The notes under the pieces are model-generated. The model made no database searches. It was not told where the DNA came from and saw only the letters and a program-made list of their open reading frames with translations. Made by a program: the position numbers and the translations under genes. A stretch of 64,000 nt of DNA, taken from Erysipelotrichaceae bacterium. GTDB lineage: Bacteria; Bacillota_I; Bacilli_A; Erysipelotrichales; Erysipelotrichaceae. Below, in pieces: positions 17,267 through 25,506 of the stretch. Each line of letters opens with the position of its first letter. Position 1 is the first letter of the stretch. Where the stretch lies: NCBI GenBank assembly GCA_003543215.1, contig DPJD01000002.1, positions 69,665 to 133,664 of the forward strand, in the 5' to 3' direction.

Positions 17267-18191
17267 CTATATTTACTGTCTCTCTTATTACGAATTGTGG
17301 AGATTTATTCATAGTTATATAAATCCTTCCAATATATTCACCAATCAAACCTAGCATTAACATTATCATCCCACCAATAAATATAATCGCTGAAATCAAC
17401 GAAGAATAGCCTAGTGGAATATCGGGATTTGTAAGCCTTTTATAAATCACAATTATCCCATATATAAAGCCAGCAATTGCCAATAAAAAGCCGATTAAGC
17501 TTGATATTCTTAAAGGCTTAACTGAAAATGCCGTGAACCCATTTAACCACAATGTGACTAATCCTTTAAAACTATAACCTGATTTTCCAATTAATCTCTT
17601 TCGATGCTTAACTTGGACCTTTGAGATTTTATTAGAAACCCTAAACAGTAGTCCTCCAATATACGGAAAAGAATTCTGATATTTGATGACCTCATCTACT
17701 ATAAACTTTTTCGTCACAAAGTAGCTCGTCATATTGACATTCTTAGGTTTGTCAATAAGCAACTCAGCCATTACATTATTTACAAATGTACCAAAATTCC
17801 TAAAAATATTATGCTCTTTAGACTCATAATTCGCATAGACAATATCAAATCCTTTATCCAACTCCTCAATTAGTTTAAACATTTCAGTTGCAGGCGTTTG
17901 GCCATCATCATCAAGGCACATAACAAGATCCCCTGTAACGTAGTTAAATCCACTCATGATTGCAGGATGTTGCCCAAAGTTCTTAGAAAGATTGATGACC
18001 TTAATTTTAGGATCTTCATGAGCTAATTTAAACAATACTTCAATCACGTTATCCGGTGAGGCATCATTAACTAATACAATCTCGTAATCAAATTGTTCAT
18101 GAATGGCTACTGTATTCCTGACTTCTCCAACAACTGATTCTATCGTGTCCTGTGACCTATAACACGGAATGACAACTGAAATTTTTCTCAT
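17253..18191 (-). CDS. undecaprenyl-phosphate glycosyltransferase, ArnC/GtrB-like
   Basis: 312 aa. The N-terminal GT2 domain has ISVVIPCYRSQDTIESV, VNDASPDN and the acidic motif CLDDDGQTP near residue 93. Two C-terminal helices (about 230-255, 263-290) follow. The family (ArnC, GtrB, CsbB) makes undecaprenyl-phosphate-sugar at the inner face of the membrane. It is followed by the two half-flippases and the WecD/WecE-type genes, so the likely donor is a 4-acetamido-4,6-dideoxyhexose nucleotide. It overlaps the upstream acyltransferase by 4 nt. The exact sugar is an inference from neighbours. Confidence 0.85.
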   Translation of the reverse strand: MRKISVVIPCYRSQDTIESVVGEVRNTVAIHEQFDYEIVLVNDASPDNVIEVLFKLAHEDPKIKVINLSKNFGQHPAIMSGFNYVTGDLVMCLDDDGQTPATEMFKLIEELDKGFDIVYANYESKEHNIFRNFGTFVNNVMAELLIDKPKNVNMTSYFVTKKFIVDEVIKYQNSFPYIGGLLFRVSNKISKVQVKHRKRLIGKSGYSFKGLVTLWLNGFTAFSVKPLRISSLIGFLLAIAGFIYGIIVIYKRLTNPDIPLGYSSLISAIIFIGGMIMLMLGLIGEYIGRIYITMNKSPQFVIRETVNIDENE

Positions 18192-19279
18192 ATGTTCTCC
18201 GATTCAATTTTAACTATAAAATTACTTACCTTATTCGTAACCAACATAACAAGTTTATCATATCTTATCACTTTCTTAGTTACTTCAATCAGAATAGAGA
18301 GTAACAAGGTAACTAAAACTAAAACCAAAACAACCAAAGCTGAATTCCCGAATGAATAAGTAAAATCTCTAAAATAATAGTAATAAACAAATGTATGTGT
18401 TAGAAACATATTCATTGAATTCTTACCTATAAAATTTAATGGAATACTGATTACTTTTATTTTAGAAATGATAATTTCACAAATGAGACCAACTAGTATC
18501 GCTAAAATAGCATCTGTAATCCAAAGATAGCCATAAGATTGTCGAAATAGTGAGAAAGCAATAAACATAACCAGAGAAAATGCAAATATAAACAACTTTC
18601 TTAATTTGCTTTGATTTATTGAGTTGTTTACTAATTCATAAAAATTAGTGCTTGCTAAAACTATTCCGGAAACCACAGTTAAAGTGTACCATCCTACAGC
18701 AGTGTACTGATCAACTCTAAAATTCAATAAAAGTAGAAAGCTTAAAGTTAAGAGGATCAAGCTACCAAACCTTCTTTGAAACGATAAAAGGACAGGCATA
18801 ACAAAGATGAGTAAAGTAAGTAATGACATGTACCACCAGGTTAAATTGAATGTTGGGGTAGTCATTATATTCGCTAAACCCATAAAATCTATGAAAATAT
18901 AGAATGCTTTTGATACCAAACTTTCTCCATATACCAACAATTGATTTGATTTTTGATAGAAAATAATAATTGATAAAACAAAGACAAACCAATAAGCCAT
19001 GATAACATTTATGTATCTTTTTATTGTATTCGTAATCAACTCATTTCTACTTTCAATTTTCTTATGAATATACTGTTTTGTTATGCCATAAGCCGTTACA
19101 AAAACAAACACCGAAACACATACTTTTGCAAAATTAGAGAACCATAATGTTTGATCTAGCGAAAGAGGAAAATAAAACAGTGAGTAAGCACCGTATAAAT
19201 CTTGACTATAAAACAAATGGTGCACATACATCAAAATTATGGCTATACCTTTAGCTATATTAGAACTTTCTTTGCTCAT
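18188..19279 (-). CDS. acyltransferase-3 family membrane protein (OafA-like)
   Basis: 363 aa with about ten helices. It opens SSNIAKGIAIILMYVHHLFY, the conserved helix-1 segment of acyltransferase-3 with its paired histidines at about residues 21-22. The family moves acetyl or other acyl groups onto surface glycans at the membrane. First gene of the seven-gene leftward operon, with GGGG 7 nt before the ATG and a TAGAAT (19294-19299) as a possible -10, which would leave a very short leader. It probably modifies the same glycan that receives the Und-P-linked amino sugar. Confidence 0.82.
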   Translation of the reverse strand: MSKESSNIAKGIAIILMYVHHLFYSQDLYGAYSLFYFPLSLDQTLWFSNFAKVCVSVFVFVTAYGITKQYIHKKIESRNELITNTIKRYINVIMAYWFVFVLSIIIFYQKSNQLLVYGESLVSKAFYIFIDFMGLANIMTTPTFNLTWWYMSLLTLLIFVMPVLLSFQRRFGSLILLTLSFLLLLNFRVDQYTAVGWYTLTVVSGIVLASTNFYELVNNSINQSKLRKLFIFAFSLVMFIAFSLFRQSYGYLWITDAILAILVGLICEIIISKIKVISIPLNFIGKNSMNMFLTHTFVYYYYFRDFTYSFGNSALVVLVLVLVTLLLSILIEVTKKVIRYDKLVMLVTNKVSNFIVKIESENI

Positions 19280-19481
19280 ATTTACCCCAAATAATTCTAT
19301 TTCATTTTAACTTCATAAATTTCAATTAACAAGTAAATAATCATGTATATCCACCTTTATAAAGCAATATAGGCAGCATTCCACTTTCTAAATAATCACA
19401 GATTTGCTATTTTCTTAAACACTCTTCAGAGGGATATTGTGGTTAGTGAATCATCACTTTTTAATTTCACTAAGGAAAGAT

Positions 19482-19501
19482 ATCATTTAAATATAAATGA
19501 T
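19482..19501. repeat. 8-bp inverted repeat over the promoter of the 19523 gene
   Basis: ATCATTTA, four-base spacer AATA, TAAATGAT: a perfect dyad ending 9 nt before the TATAAT at 19511. It covers the place where the -35 element should be, and no good -35 is seen, so it may be a regulator binding site. A transcript covering it could form a hairpin, but it lies upstream of the predicted start of transcription. Confidence 0.45.
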
Positions 19502-19510
19502 TATTTAAGA

Positions 19511-19516
19511 TATAAT
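19511..19516 (+). promoter_or_regulatory. -10 element, 12 nt before the start codon
   Basis: Perfect TATAAT whose first base lies 12 nt upstream of the ATG at 19523. The usual 6-7 nt offset puts transcription start at the ATG itself, and there is no Shine-Dalgarno between them. The -35 region holds the inverted repeat at 19482-19501 instead of a recognisable hexamer. Confidence 0.6.
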
Positions 19517-19522
19517 TATACT

Positions 19523-20446
19523 ATGAAAAAAATAATCGTTGGCTACACTGGGTTCGTTGGAAGTAATTTAAGTAATCAAACACATTTTGACGACTTCTTT
19601 AATTCAAAGAACATAACCCAAGCCTTTGGATCAAATCCTGATCTCTGCGTATACGCTGGATTAAGCGCAGAAAAGTATATCGCAAATGCAAATCCACTTG
19701 ATGATTTAAGTAAAGTTCATGAAGCTATTGAGAATATTCAAAGAATAAACCCAAAGTTCTTAATTTTAATCTCAACAATTGATGTTTACCCATTAACACA
19801 AGATAAAGATGAAACATATGATATACCATTGACTGGTAAAGAGACTTATGGTAGAAATCGTCTTATCCTCGAGAAATGGGTTGAAGAAAACATTCGTGAA
19901 TACTTAATTGTTCGTTTACCTGCATTATTTGGTAACGGACTCAAAAAGAACTTCATTTATGACTATATCCATAGAACACCTAAAATGATAAAAGTACAGA
20001 AATTTAAAGAACTATGCCCTTTGAATTCAGATCTAGAAAAGTATTATACAAAGAATGATTCTGGTTTCTATCAATTAAAGGACTTAAACAAGATTGAAAT
20101 CGATCAATTATCATTAGCGCTTGATAAAGTTGGGTTTACATCACTAAACTTTACTGATTCACGGAACCAGTTCCAGTTTTACAATCTGGAACACTTGTGG
20201 AAGCATATCCAAATTGCTTTAAAAAATGATATTAAAAAAATAAATCTCGTTTCCGAACCAATATCAGCTGAGACAATTTTCAAGCATCTTGAAAATAGTG
20301 AGTTCACCAATCATATTTTACATGAGCCTATTCGGTATGACCTTAAAACCATTTACTATTCTTTATACAATGGTGAAAAAGGATATATTTTTACAAGTAA
20401 ATCTGTTTTAGAAGAAATAAATGAATTTACCAGAGGTGAAGAATGA
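19523..20446 (+). CDS. NAD(P)-dependent sugar epimerase/dehydratase-like SDR
   Basis: 307 aa from the ATG at 19523; the longer frame upstream lacks signals and would run through the promoter. KKIIVGYTGFVGSNL is an N-terminal Rossmann loop. ILISTIDVYPL supplies the usual strand with Ser/Thr, and TYGRNRLILEKW stands where YxxxK is expected, so the active-site lysine appears replaced by arginine. It probably acts on a nucleotide sugar, but with that substitution its activity is uncertain. It heads a run of overlapping genes (isomerase, GT2, FAD oxidoreductase, GT2-like, membrane proteins) and overlaps the next gene by 4 nt (ATGA). No Shine-Dalgarno precedes it; it is a leaderless candidate. Confidence 0.72.
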   Translation: MKKIIVGYTGFVGSNLSNQTHFDDFFNSKNITQAFGSNPDLCVYAGLSAEKYIANANPLDDLSKVHEAIENIQRINPKFLILISTIDVYPLTQDKDETYDIPLTGKETYGRNRLILEKWVEENIREYLIVRLPALFGNGLKKNFIYDYIHRTPKMIKVQKFKELCPLNSDLEKYYTKNDSGFYQLKDLNKIEIDQLSLALDKVGFTSLNFTDSRNQFQFYNLEHLWKHIQIALKNDIKKINLVSEPISAETIFKHLENSEFTNHILHEPIRYDLKTIYYSLYNGEKGYIFTSKSVLEEINEFTRGEE

Positions 20447-21237
20447 ATCTATCAATATCAAATATAGCTTGGGATTCAGAGAATAATTCAGAAGTATATC
20501 AATTATTAAAGAAATACAAATATACAGGAATTGAAATCGCTCCAACAATTTGGTTTCCTGAAAATCCTTATGACAATATTATTAATGCACAAAAATTAAG
20601 CAATGATTTAGAGAATAATTTGAATCTTCGAATTTTTTCGATGCAGTCCATTTGCTATGGTAAAACTGAAAACATTTTCGGGACAGAGTTTGAGTATAGA
20701 AATTTACTGAACTACACAAAGCAGTCAATAGATTTTGCTCATTCAATAAACTGTCCAAATATTGTTTTTGGCTGCCCTAAAAACAGAATTATTAGTTCAG
20801 AAGATCAAGTCATAAGAGCCTATGAATTCTTCAATGAACTTGGCAACTATGCTTCTAATAAAAATGTAGTTATCTCTATCGAACCTAATCCAACAATTTA
20901 TGGAACGAATTTTCTGAACACAACAAAACAAGTCATTGATTTTATCAAAGAATTAAAGCATCCTAATATTCTTCTAAATGTAGATTTAGGAACAATCATT
21001 TATAACAATGAATCATTAGATATCTTAAGGACAAATAGCAACTTAATTGGCCATATTCATCTCAGTGAACCCAATTTGGAACGCTTAAATGTTAATGAGA
21101 GATACACTGAATTAATTACACTTGTCCATGATATTGAGTATTCCAAGTGTTTATCTATAGAGATGAAAAAACAGAGCTTAACGGATTTAGAAGAAACATT
21201 AAAAGAGGTTTCAGAGGTCTTCTATGGTTTCAAATAA
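20443..21237 (+). CDS. sugar phosphate isomerase/epimerase-like TIM-barrel protein
   Basis: 264 aa of the xylose-isomerase-like TIM-barrel/AP-endonuclease-2 superfamily. Ligand-bearing strands are visible in order: ISIEPNPTIYG (Glu), LLNVDLGTII (Asp), GHIHLSEPN (His) and LSIEMKKQ (Glu), a full divalent-metal site. Members isomerise or epimerise free, phosphorylated or nucleotide-linked sugars. GAGGT lies upstream of the ATG, which overlaps the previous stop by 4 nt. Its place between an SDR and a GT2 suggests a step in making a sugar or polyol for the glycan; the substrate is unknown. Confidence 0.75.
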   Translation: MNLSISNIAWDSENNSEVYQLLKKYKYTGIEIAPTIWFPENPYDNIINAQKLSNDLENNLNLRIFSMQSICYGKTENIFGTEFEYRNLLNYTKQSIDFAHSINCPNIVFGCPKNRIISSEDQVIRAYEFFNELGNYASNKNVVISIEPNPTIYGTNFLNTTKQVIDFIKELKHPNILLNVDLGTIIYNNESLDILRTNSNLIGHIHLSEPNLERLNVNERYTELITLVHDIEYSKCLSIEMKKQSLTDLEETLKEVSEVFYGFK

Positions 21238-22033
21238 AGTTATTGGTGTGCCAGAATACGAGTTCTATGAATTTGAGGATAAGGTGAGTGAGTATTGTTT
21301 ATTGATTCCTATCATAAATGAGGGTAACCGAATTCATAAAGAATTGTTAAGAGCAAATAATGCTAATATTTCAAAACTTGTCGATATTATTATTTGCGAT
21401 GGTGATTCAACGGATAACTCGACGAATCATGAGTTATTGAAATCACTTAATGTAAATACACTATTGGTTAAAAAGGACATTGGTAAACAAGGTACGCAAT
21501 TGAGAATGGGGATTCACTTTGCGTTTAAAAGAAATTATAAAGGAATATTGACGATTGACGGAAATAACAAAGATAGTATTGAAGACATTCCATTATTCAT
21601 TGATAAACTTAAAGAAGGCTATGACTTTGTTCAGGGATCCAGATATATAAAAGGCGGAGAGGCGATTAATACGCCTCTAGTTCGACATTTTTCTGTTAGA
21701 TACATTCACGCTCCAATCATCTCATTGAGCGCTAGGCACTGGTTTACGGATACTACAAATGCATTTAGAGCTTATTCATCAGCTTATTTGTCAAATCCAC
21801 TCGTTAAGCCATTACGCGAAGTCTTCGTAACGTATGAACTCCTCGCTTATCTTTCAACAAGAGCTTCACAACTTGGTTTGAAAGTATGCGAAATTCCCGT
21901 TAAGCGAGAATACCCAAAAAACGAAGAAATTCCTACAAAAATAAAAGGAATAAAAGGCAATTTACTGCTAATGAGCATTTTATTTAAAAACCTATTACAT
22001 CACTATCATCCAAAGGAGTCTGAAAATGTTTGA
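21224..22033 (+). CDS. family 2 glycosyltransferase without membrane anchor
   Basis: 269 aa, DPM1-like soluble GT2. It has CLLIPIINEGNRI, DIIICDGDSTDNS and TIDGNNKDS; the last stands where DXD/DADL is normal, so the metal-binding site is in a variant form. YVKGGEA-like text (RYIKGGEAINTP) and a conserved HWFTDTTNAFRAY block follow. No C-terminal helices. It overlaps the previous gene by 14 nt and the next by 8 nt; AGAGGT precedes the ATG. It probably transfers the sugar made by the neighbouring SDR, isomerase and oxidoreductase, perhaps to a polyprenyl phosphate or another acceptor. Confidence 0.75.
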   Translation: MVSNKVIGVPEYEFYEFEDKVSEYCLLIPIINEGNRIHKELLRANNANISKLVDIIICDGDSTDNSTNHELLKSLNVNTLLVKKDIGKQGTQLRMGIHFAFKRNYKGILTIDGNNKDSIEDIPLFIDKLKEGYDFVQGSRYIKGGEAINTPLVRHFSVRYIHAPIISLSARHWFTDTTNAFRAYSSAYLSNPLVKPLREVFVTYELLAYLSTRASQLGLKVCEIPVKREYPKNEEIPTKIKGIKGNLLLMSILFKNLLHHYHPKESENV

Positions 22034-23147
22034 TAAAATTATTATTGGTGCAGGACTTTATGGACTGTACTCTGCTCTTTATTCAGGTAAAAAAGGCGAG
22101 AAAATACTTGTCTTGGAGAAGGAAAAAGAGTCATTCGAAAGAGCTACTTATGTGAATCAAGCTCGTGTACACAATGGTTACCATTATCCACGTTCTTACT
22201 CCACAGCCACAAAATCAATGAATTATTTTAACCGTTTCAATCAAGATTATTCTTTTTGCATAAACAAAAATTTCGATCAGGTATATGCAACATCATCTAA
22301 ATTCTCTTGGACAAATGCACGACAATTCAAAAAGTTTTGTGAAGCCACAAACATAAAGTGTAATACATTAGACTCGAATGAATATTTTAAATCAGGTATG
22401 TGTGATGGGACTTTTTTAACTCAAGAATACACATATGATGCATATCAATTAAAAGTCCATTTCCATGAAGAAATAGCTAAATATCCAAATATTGAAATTA
22501 AATACAATGTGGATATCCTCACGATTATCAATGTGGAAGACACGTATAAGATTCAAACAAGTAATGATGTCTTTCACACGAAGTTCTTATTGAACGCCAC
22601 ATATGCTTCAACCAATCAGATCATAAACCTGCTTGGATTCGAACCACTTAAAATAAAATATGAATTATGTGAAATCATACTTTGTACTGTTTCTGAGAAC
22701 TTAAAAGATAAAGGTATAACCGTCATGGATGGTCCATTCTTTTCTTTAATGCCTTTTGGCAATACAGGTTACCATTCTTTGACCTCAGTTACATTTACTC
22801 CACATTCAACGAGCTATTCTAGTTTACCTTCATTTAGTTGTCAAAAAAACAGTAACGGATATTGCACAGAAATGAAATTGGGTAATTGCAATGAGTGCAT
22901 TGCTAAACCAAAATCTGCTTGGCCTTATATGTCAAATTTAGCTAAAAAGTACCTCAAAGATGAATATGAGTTCAAGTATGTGAAATCACTATATTCAATG
23001 AAACCCATTCTTAAAGCATCAGAGATTGATGATTCAAGACCAACTGTAATAAAGAAGTTTTCTACCAATCCTACATTTATCAGTGTTTTATCTGGTAAAA
23101 TAAATACCATATATGATTTAGATGAGGTGCTCGATGGAACATATTAG
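22026..23147 (+). CDS. FAD-dependent oxidoreductase (DAO-like)
   Basis: 373 aa. IIIGAGLYGLYSA is the FAD-binding GxGxxG loop and ILVLEKEK the strand ending in the ribose-binding Glu. RVHNGYHYPRSYSTA (about residues 46-60) is a conserved block of DAO-type enzymes linked to sugar loci. A cysteine cluster C272, C280, C288, C291 (C-x7-C-x7-C-x2-C) suggests a metal or disulfide site, unusual for this family. The enzyme should oxidise an amine or alcohol of a sugar-like substrate in the cytoplasm. Good AAAGGAG ribosome site; overlaps the previous gene by 8 nt and the next by 14 nt. It is not DprE1-like, as that family has a different FAD fold. Confidence 0.8.
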   Translation: MFDKIIIGAGLYGLYSALYSGKKGEKILVLEKEKESFERATYVNQARVHNGYHYPRSYSTATKSMNYFNRFNQDYSFCINKNFDQVYATSSKFSWTNARQFKKFCEATNIKCNTLDSNEYFKSGMCDGTFLTQEYTYDAYQLKVHFHEEIAKYPNIEIKYNVDILTIINVEDTYKIQTSNDVFHTKFLLNATYASTNQIINLLGFEPLKIKYELCEIILCTVSENLKDKGITVMDGPFFSLMPFGNTGYHSLTSVTFTPHSTSYSSLPSFSCQKNSNGYCTEMKLGNCNECIAKPKSAWPYMSNLAKKYLKDEYEFKYVKSLYSMKPILKASEIDDSRPTVIKKFSTNPTFISVLSGKINTIYDLDEVLDGTY

Positions 23148-24066
23148 TAAAGAAAAGAACTTTGTATCGATTGTCGCATATGTTCATAATAATCAAAATG
23201 AAATCTCTTCATTTTATTTACGCATCCATAAACTTCTAAGTGAAAACTTCATAAAATCAGAAATAATCTTTATATCTGATTTTACAACCGATAATAGTAT
23301 CGACATCATTCATGAACTATCCAAAGATAGCGAAATACCCGTGAGCATTGTACGCTTTTCTAAATTTCATGGATTAGAACTGGCTATGACAGCTGGCGTT
23401 GATTTATCGATTGGTGATTTTGTTTTCGAAATCGATTCTGTTTACGATAATTATGATTTCGACCTTATTCTTAAAGCTTATTTCCGCAGTTTAGAAGGCT
23501 TCGATATTGTAAGCGCATCACCAACTAATAAACTGAGATTATCATCTAAGTTGTTCTATTATATTTATAACAGTAATTCAAGTAACATAAACAAATTGAA
23601 AACTGAAAGTTTCAGAGTAATCTCAAGAAGAGCAATCAATCGAATACAATCTTTAAATATTTCGATTCCTTATCGAAAAGCAGTATATTCCAACAGTGGA
23701 CTTAAAACAGATACGATTTATTATTCCTCTAAAGCTAATAGTCAATATAACTCAGATATTCGAACTAAAGGATGGTTAGCAATTGATTCAATTATTCTTT
23801 TCACAGACTTTGCCTTTAAATTCTCATTCTTCTTAACATCCTTGATGATGATTGGGACCCTTTCCATCATCTTCTATTCCATTTACATTTACTTACTCGA
23901 GAAGCCCATTGAAGGCTGGACAACGACTATGTTGTTGATATCCGGAGGATTCTTTGGGATCTTCTTAATATTCACAATCATCATTAAATACCTTTCCTTA
24001 CTTCTTGATCTCGTGTTTAAGAAGCAAAACTATATCATTGAATCCATTGAAAAGCATGGTAAGTGA
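23134..24066 (+). CDS. degenerate GtrB-like family 2 glycosyltransferase
   Basis: 310 aa from the ATG at 23134 (GAGGTG upstream), inside the previous gene. The architecture is that of GtrB: GT2 domain then two helices at about 228-253 and 264-290. The N-terminal FVSIVAYVHNNQNEI and FISDFTTDNS align with the usual strands, but the metal motif reads EIDSVYDNYD where active paralogues have MDADLQDPP, so the second Asp of DXD is lost. It may be a pseudoenzyme, a partner of another transferase, or an enzyme with altered chemistry. The last gene before the polytopic proteins; its stop is 1 nt from the next start. Confidence 0.72.
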   Translation: MEHISKEKNFVSIVAYVHNNQNEISSFYLRIHKLLSENFIKSEIIFISDFTTDNSIDIIHELSKDSEIPVSIVRFSKFHGLELAMTAGVDLSIGDFVFEIDSVYDNYDFDLILKAYFRSLEGFDIVSASPTNKLRLSSKLFYYIYNSNSSNINKLKTESFRVISRRAINRIQSLNISIPYRKAVYSNSGLKTDTIYYSSKANSQYNSDIRTKGWLAIDSIILFTDFAFKFSFFLTSLMMIGTLSIIFYSIYIYLLEKPIEGWTTTMLLISGGFFGIFLIFTIIIKYLSLLLDLVFKKQNYIIESIEKHGK

Positions 24067-24067
24067 A

Positions 24068-25444
24068 ATGAAGAATAAACTATTATTCATATCGATATTT
24101 TTTATAATCTTTCTTTCTTTCAATCTAAATATTTTCCATACATATGATAACGATATTATTCAACAACAAACTTACACAACATCACCTGGATCATTTGATG
24201 GGGAATCACAATCTTTAGTAATCGGTTCTGTATTAGAATATAAACTTAATGGTTTTATGACTGGACTCGGTAGACTTTCAAGAATTGATTATAAAAGTTC
24301 TAATTGGTATGAAAACGTCTACTTTACATATCAGTTCTATCTCAATATCAAAGAGTATAAAGGCCAATCATTTGAGATGTACTACTCCCAATTGGGAGGT
24401 CAAGGTGTTTTGTTTCGCGTTCTCGAGAAAGTATTCACAGTTTTAAATCTTGATGCAGCAACCAAATACATGTACTTCCAGCAGTTTTCTTCTACTTTAT
24501 ACATCCTGTTACTCTCAACAATTATTTACATAATAATGCGTGAATTCGGTAAATTAGCTGGTGTATTTGGCCTTGCAAGCATACTCCTTTCACACTGGGT
24601 GATTTTGATCTCTCAAAACCTTTATTGGGTTGTTTGGACATGGTTCTTGCCAATGATTGTAAGTATGGTTTACGTGCATAAGTATTTTAATAAATCTTCA
24701 AAGAAACACTTTAGAATCTATTTATTGATACTGTTTATATCTGTAGCATTTAGAGCGCTATGTGGCTATGAGTTTATCTCCAGTATTCTAGTGTCTGCGG
24801 TCATACCTTACTTATATGCTTTAATAAAAACAAAAACAAATCTCAGAAAATCAATTGGTGATCTACTCAAAATCTCTATTACCGCAATAAGTGCATTTAT
24901 TACCGTAATCACAGCACATCTCATCTATATTGCATTCACATGGAAATCATTTAAAGGTGCTTATGATTTTCTACTATTTGTCATACTAAAGCGAACACAC
25001 GGGAATCTAGTAGACTCATTTAGTGATGATTACCCAATATTTGGTCAATCTTTGGATGTTCCATTATTAGAAGTTTTGAACACACAATTTAATACCAGTT
25101 TATTAATATACCAATGGGATAACACTACGTTCATCTTAAGATTCTATCATCTATTTTTCATCATATTAATCGCTTTCTTCTTTATCATCTATTTAGTTGT
25201 CAAAGATATGAAGTTGAATAGAGGATATAAAAATTTAGCGATTTCTGTTGGTTTGATTATTTCTTTCTTATCTCCAATTACGTGGTTTGTATTGGCTAAG
25301 GGTCATACCGCTGCACATCCGCATTTAATCCCGATATTATGGTATTTACCCTTCTTGATCTTTGGAATGTCTAGCGTTGGTTACGCTATATCAATGTTGG
25401 ATCTTTCAAGGTTTAAAATAAGAAACCTAAATAAGAGTTACTAA
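24068..25444 (+). CDS. polytopic membrane protein, possible GT-C glycosyltransferase
   Basis: 458 aa from the ATG at 24068 (another ATG at 24056 is possible). About ten helices. The first extracytoplasmic loop contains SFDGESQSLVIGS, an acidic DGE group at the position where GT-C enzymes carry the catalytic acid. I do not recognise the family. Context: directly downstream of the GtrB-like gene and followed after 62 nt by another GT-C-like gene, so it may transfer a polyprenyl-linked sugar outside the membrane. It closes the overlapping run that begins at 19523. Confidence 0.6.
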   Translation: MKNKLLFISIFFIIFLSFNLNIFHTYDNDIIQQQTYTTSPGSFDGESQSLVIGSVLEYKLNGFMTGLGRLSRIDYKSSNWYENVYFTYQFYLNIKEYKGQSFEMYYSQLGGQGVLFRVLEKVFTVLNLDAATKYMYFQQFSSTLYILLLSTIIYIIMREFGKLAGVFGLASILLSHWVILISQNLYWVVWTWFLPMIVSMVYVHKYFNKSSKKHFRIYLLILFISVAFRALCGYEFISSILVSAVIPYLYALIKTKTNLRKSIGDLLKISITAISAFITVITAHLIYIAFTWKSFKGAYDFLLFVILKRTHGNLVDSFSDDYPIFGQSLDVPLLEVLNTQFNTSLLIYQWDNTTFILRFYHLFFIILIAFFFIIYLVVKDMKLNRGYKNLAISVGLIISFLSPITWFVLAKGHTAAHPHLIPILWYLPFLIFGMSSVGYAISMLDLSRFKIRNLNKSY

Positions 25445-25506
25445 CCTCATTACTCGAGCATTATAAAGACATTGCGTTATTCTAAGTATAATAATTGGAG
25501 AGATAA

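Noticed and set aside
22026..23147. FAD enzyme as DprE1 of an arabinofuranose pathway with the UbiA-like protein
   Set aside because: Its GxGxxG N-terminal fold and HNGYHYPRS block are DAO-like; DprE1 belongs to the vanillyl-alcohol-oxidase-type FAD family.
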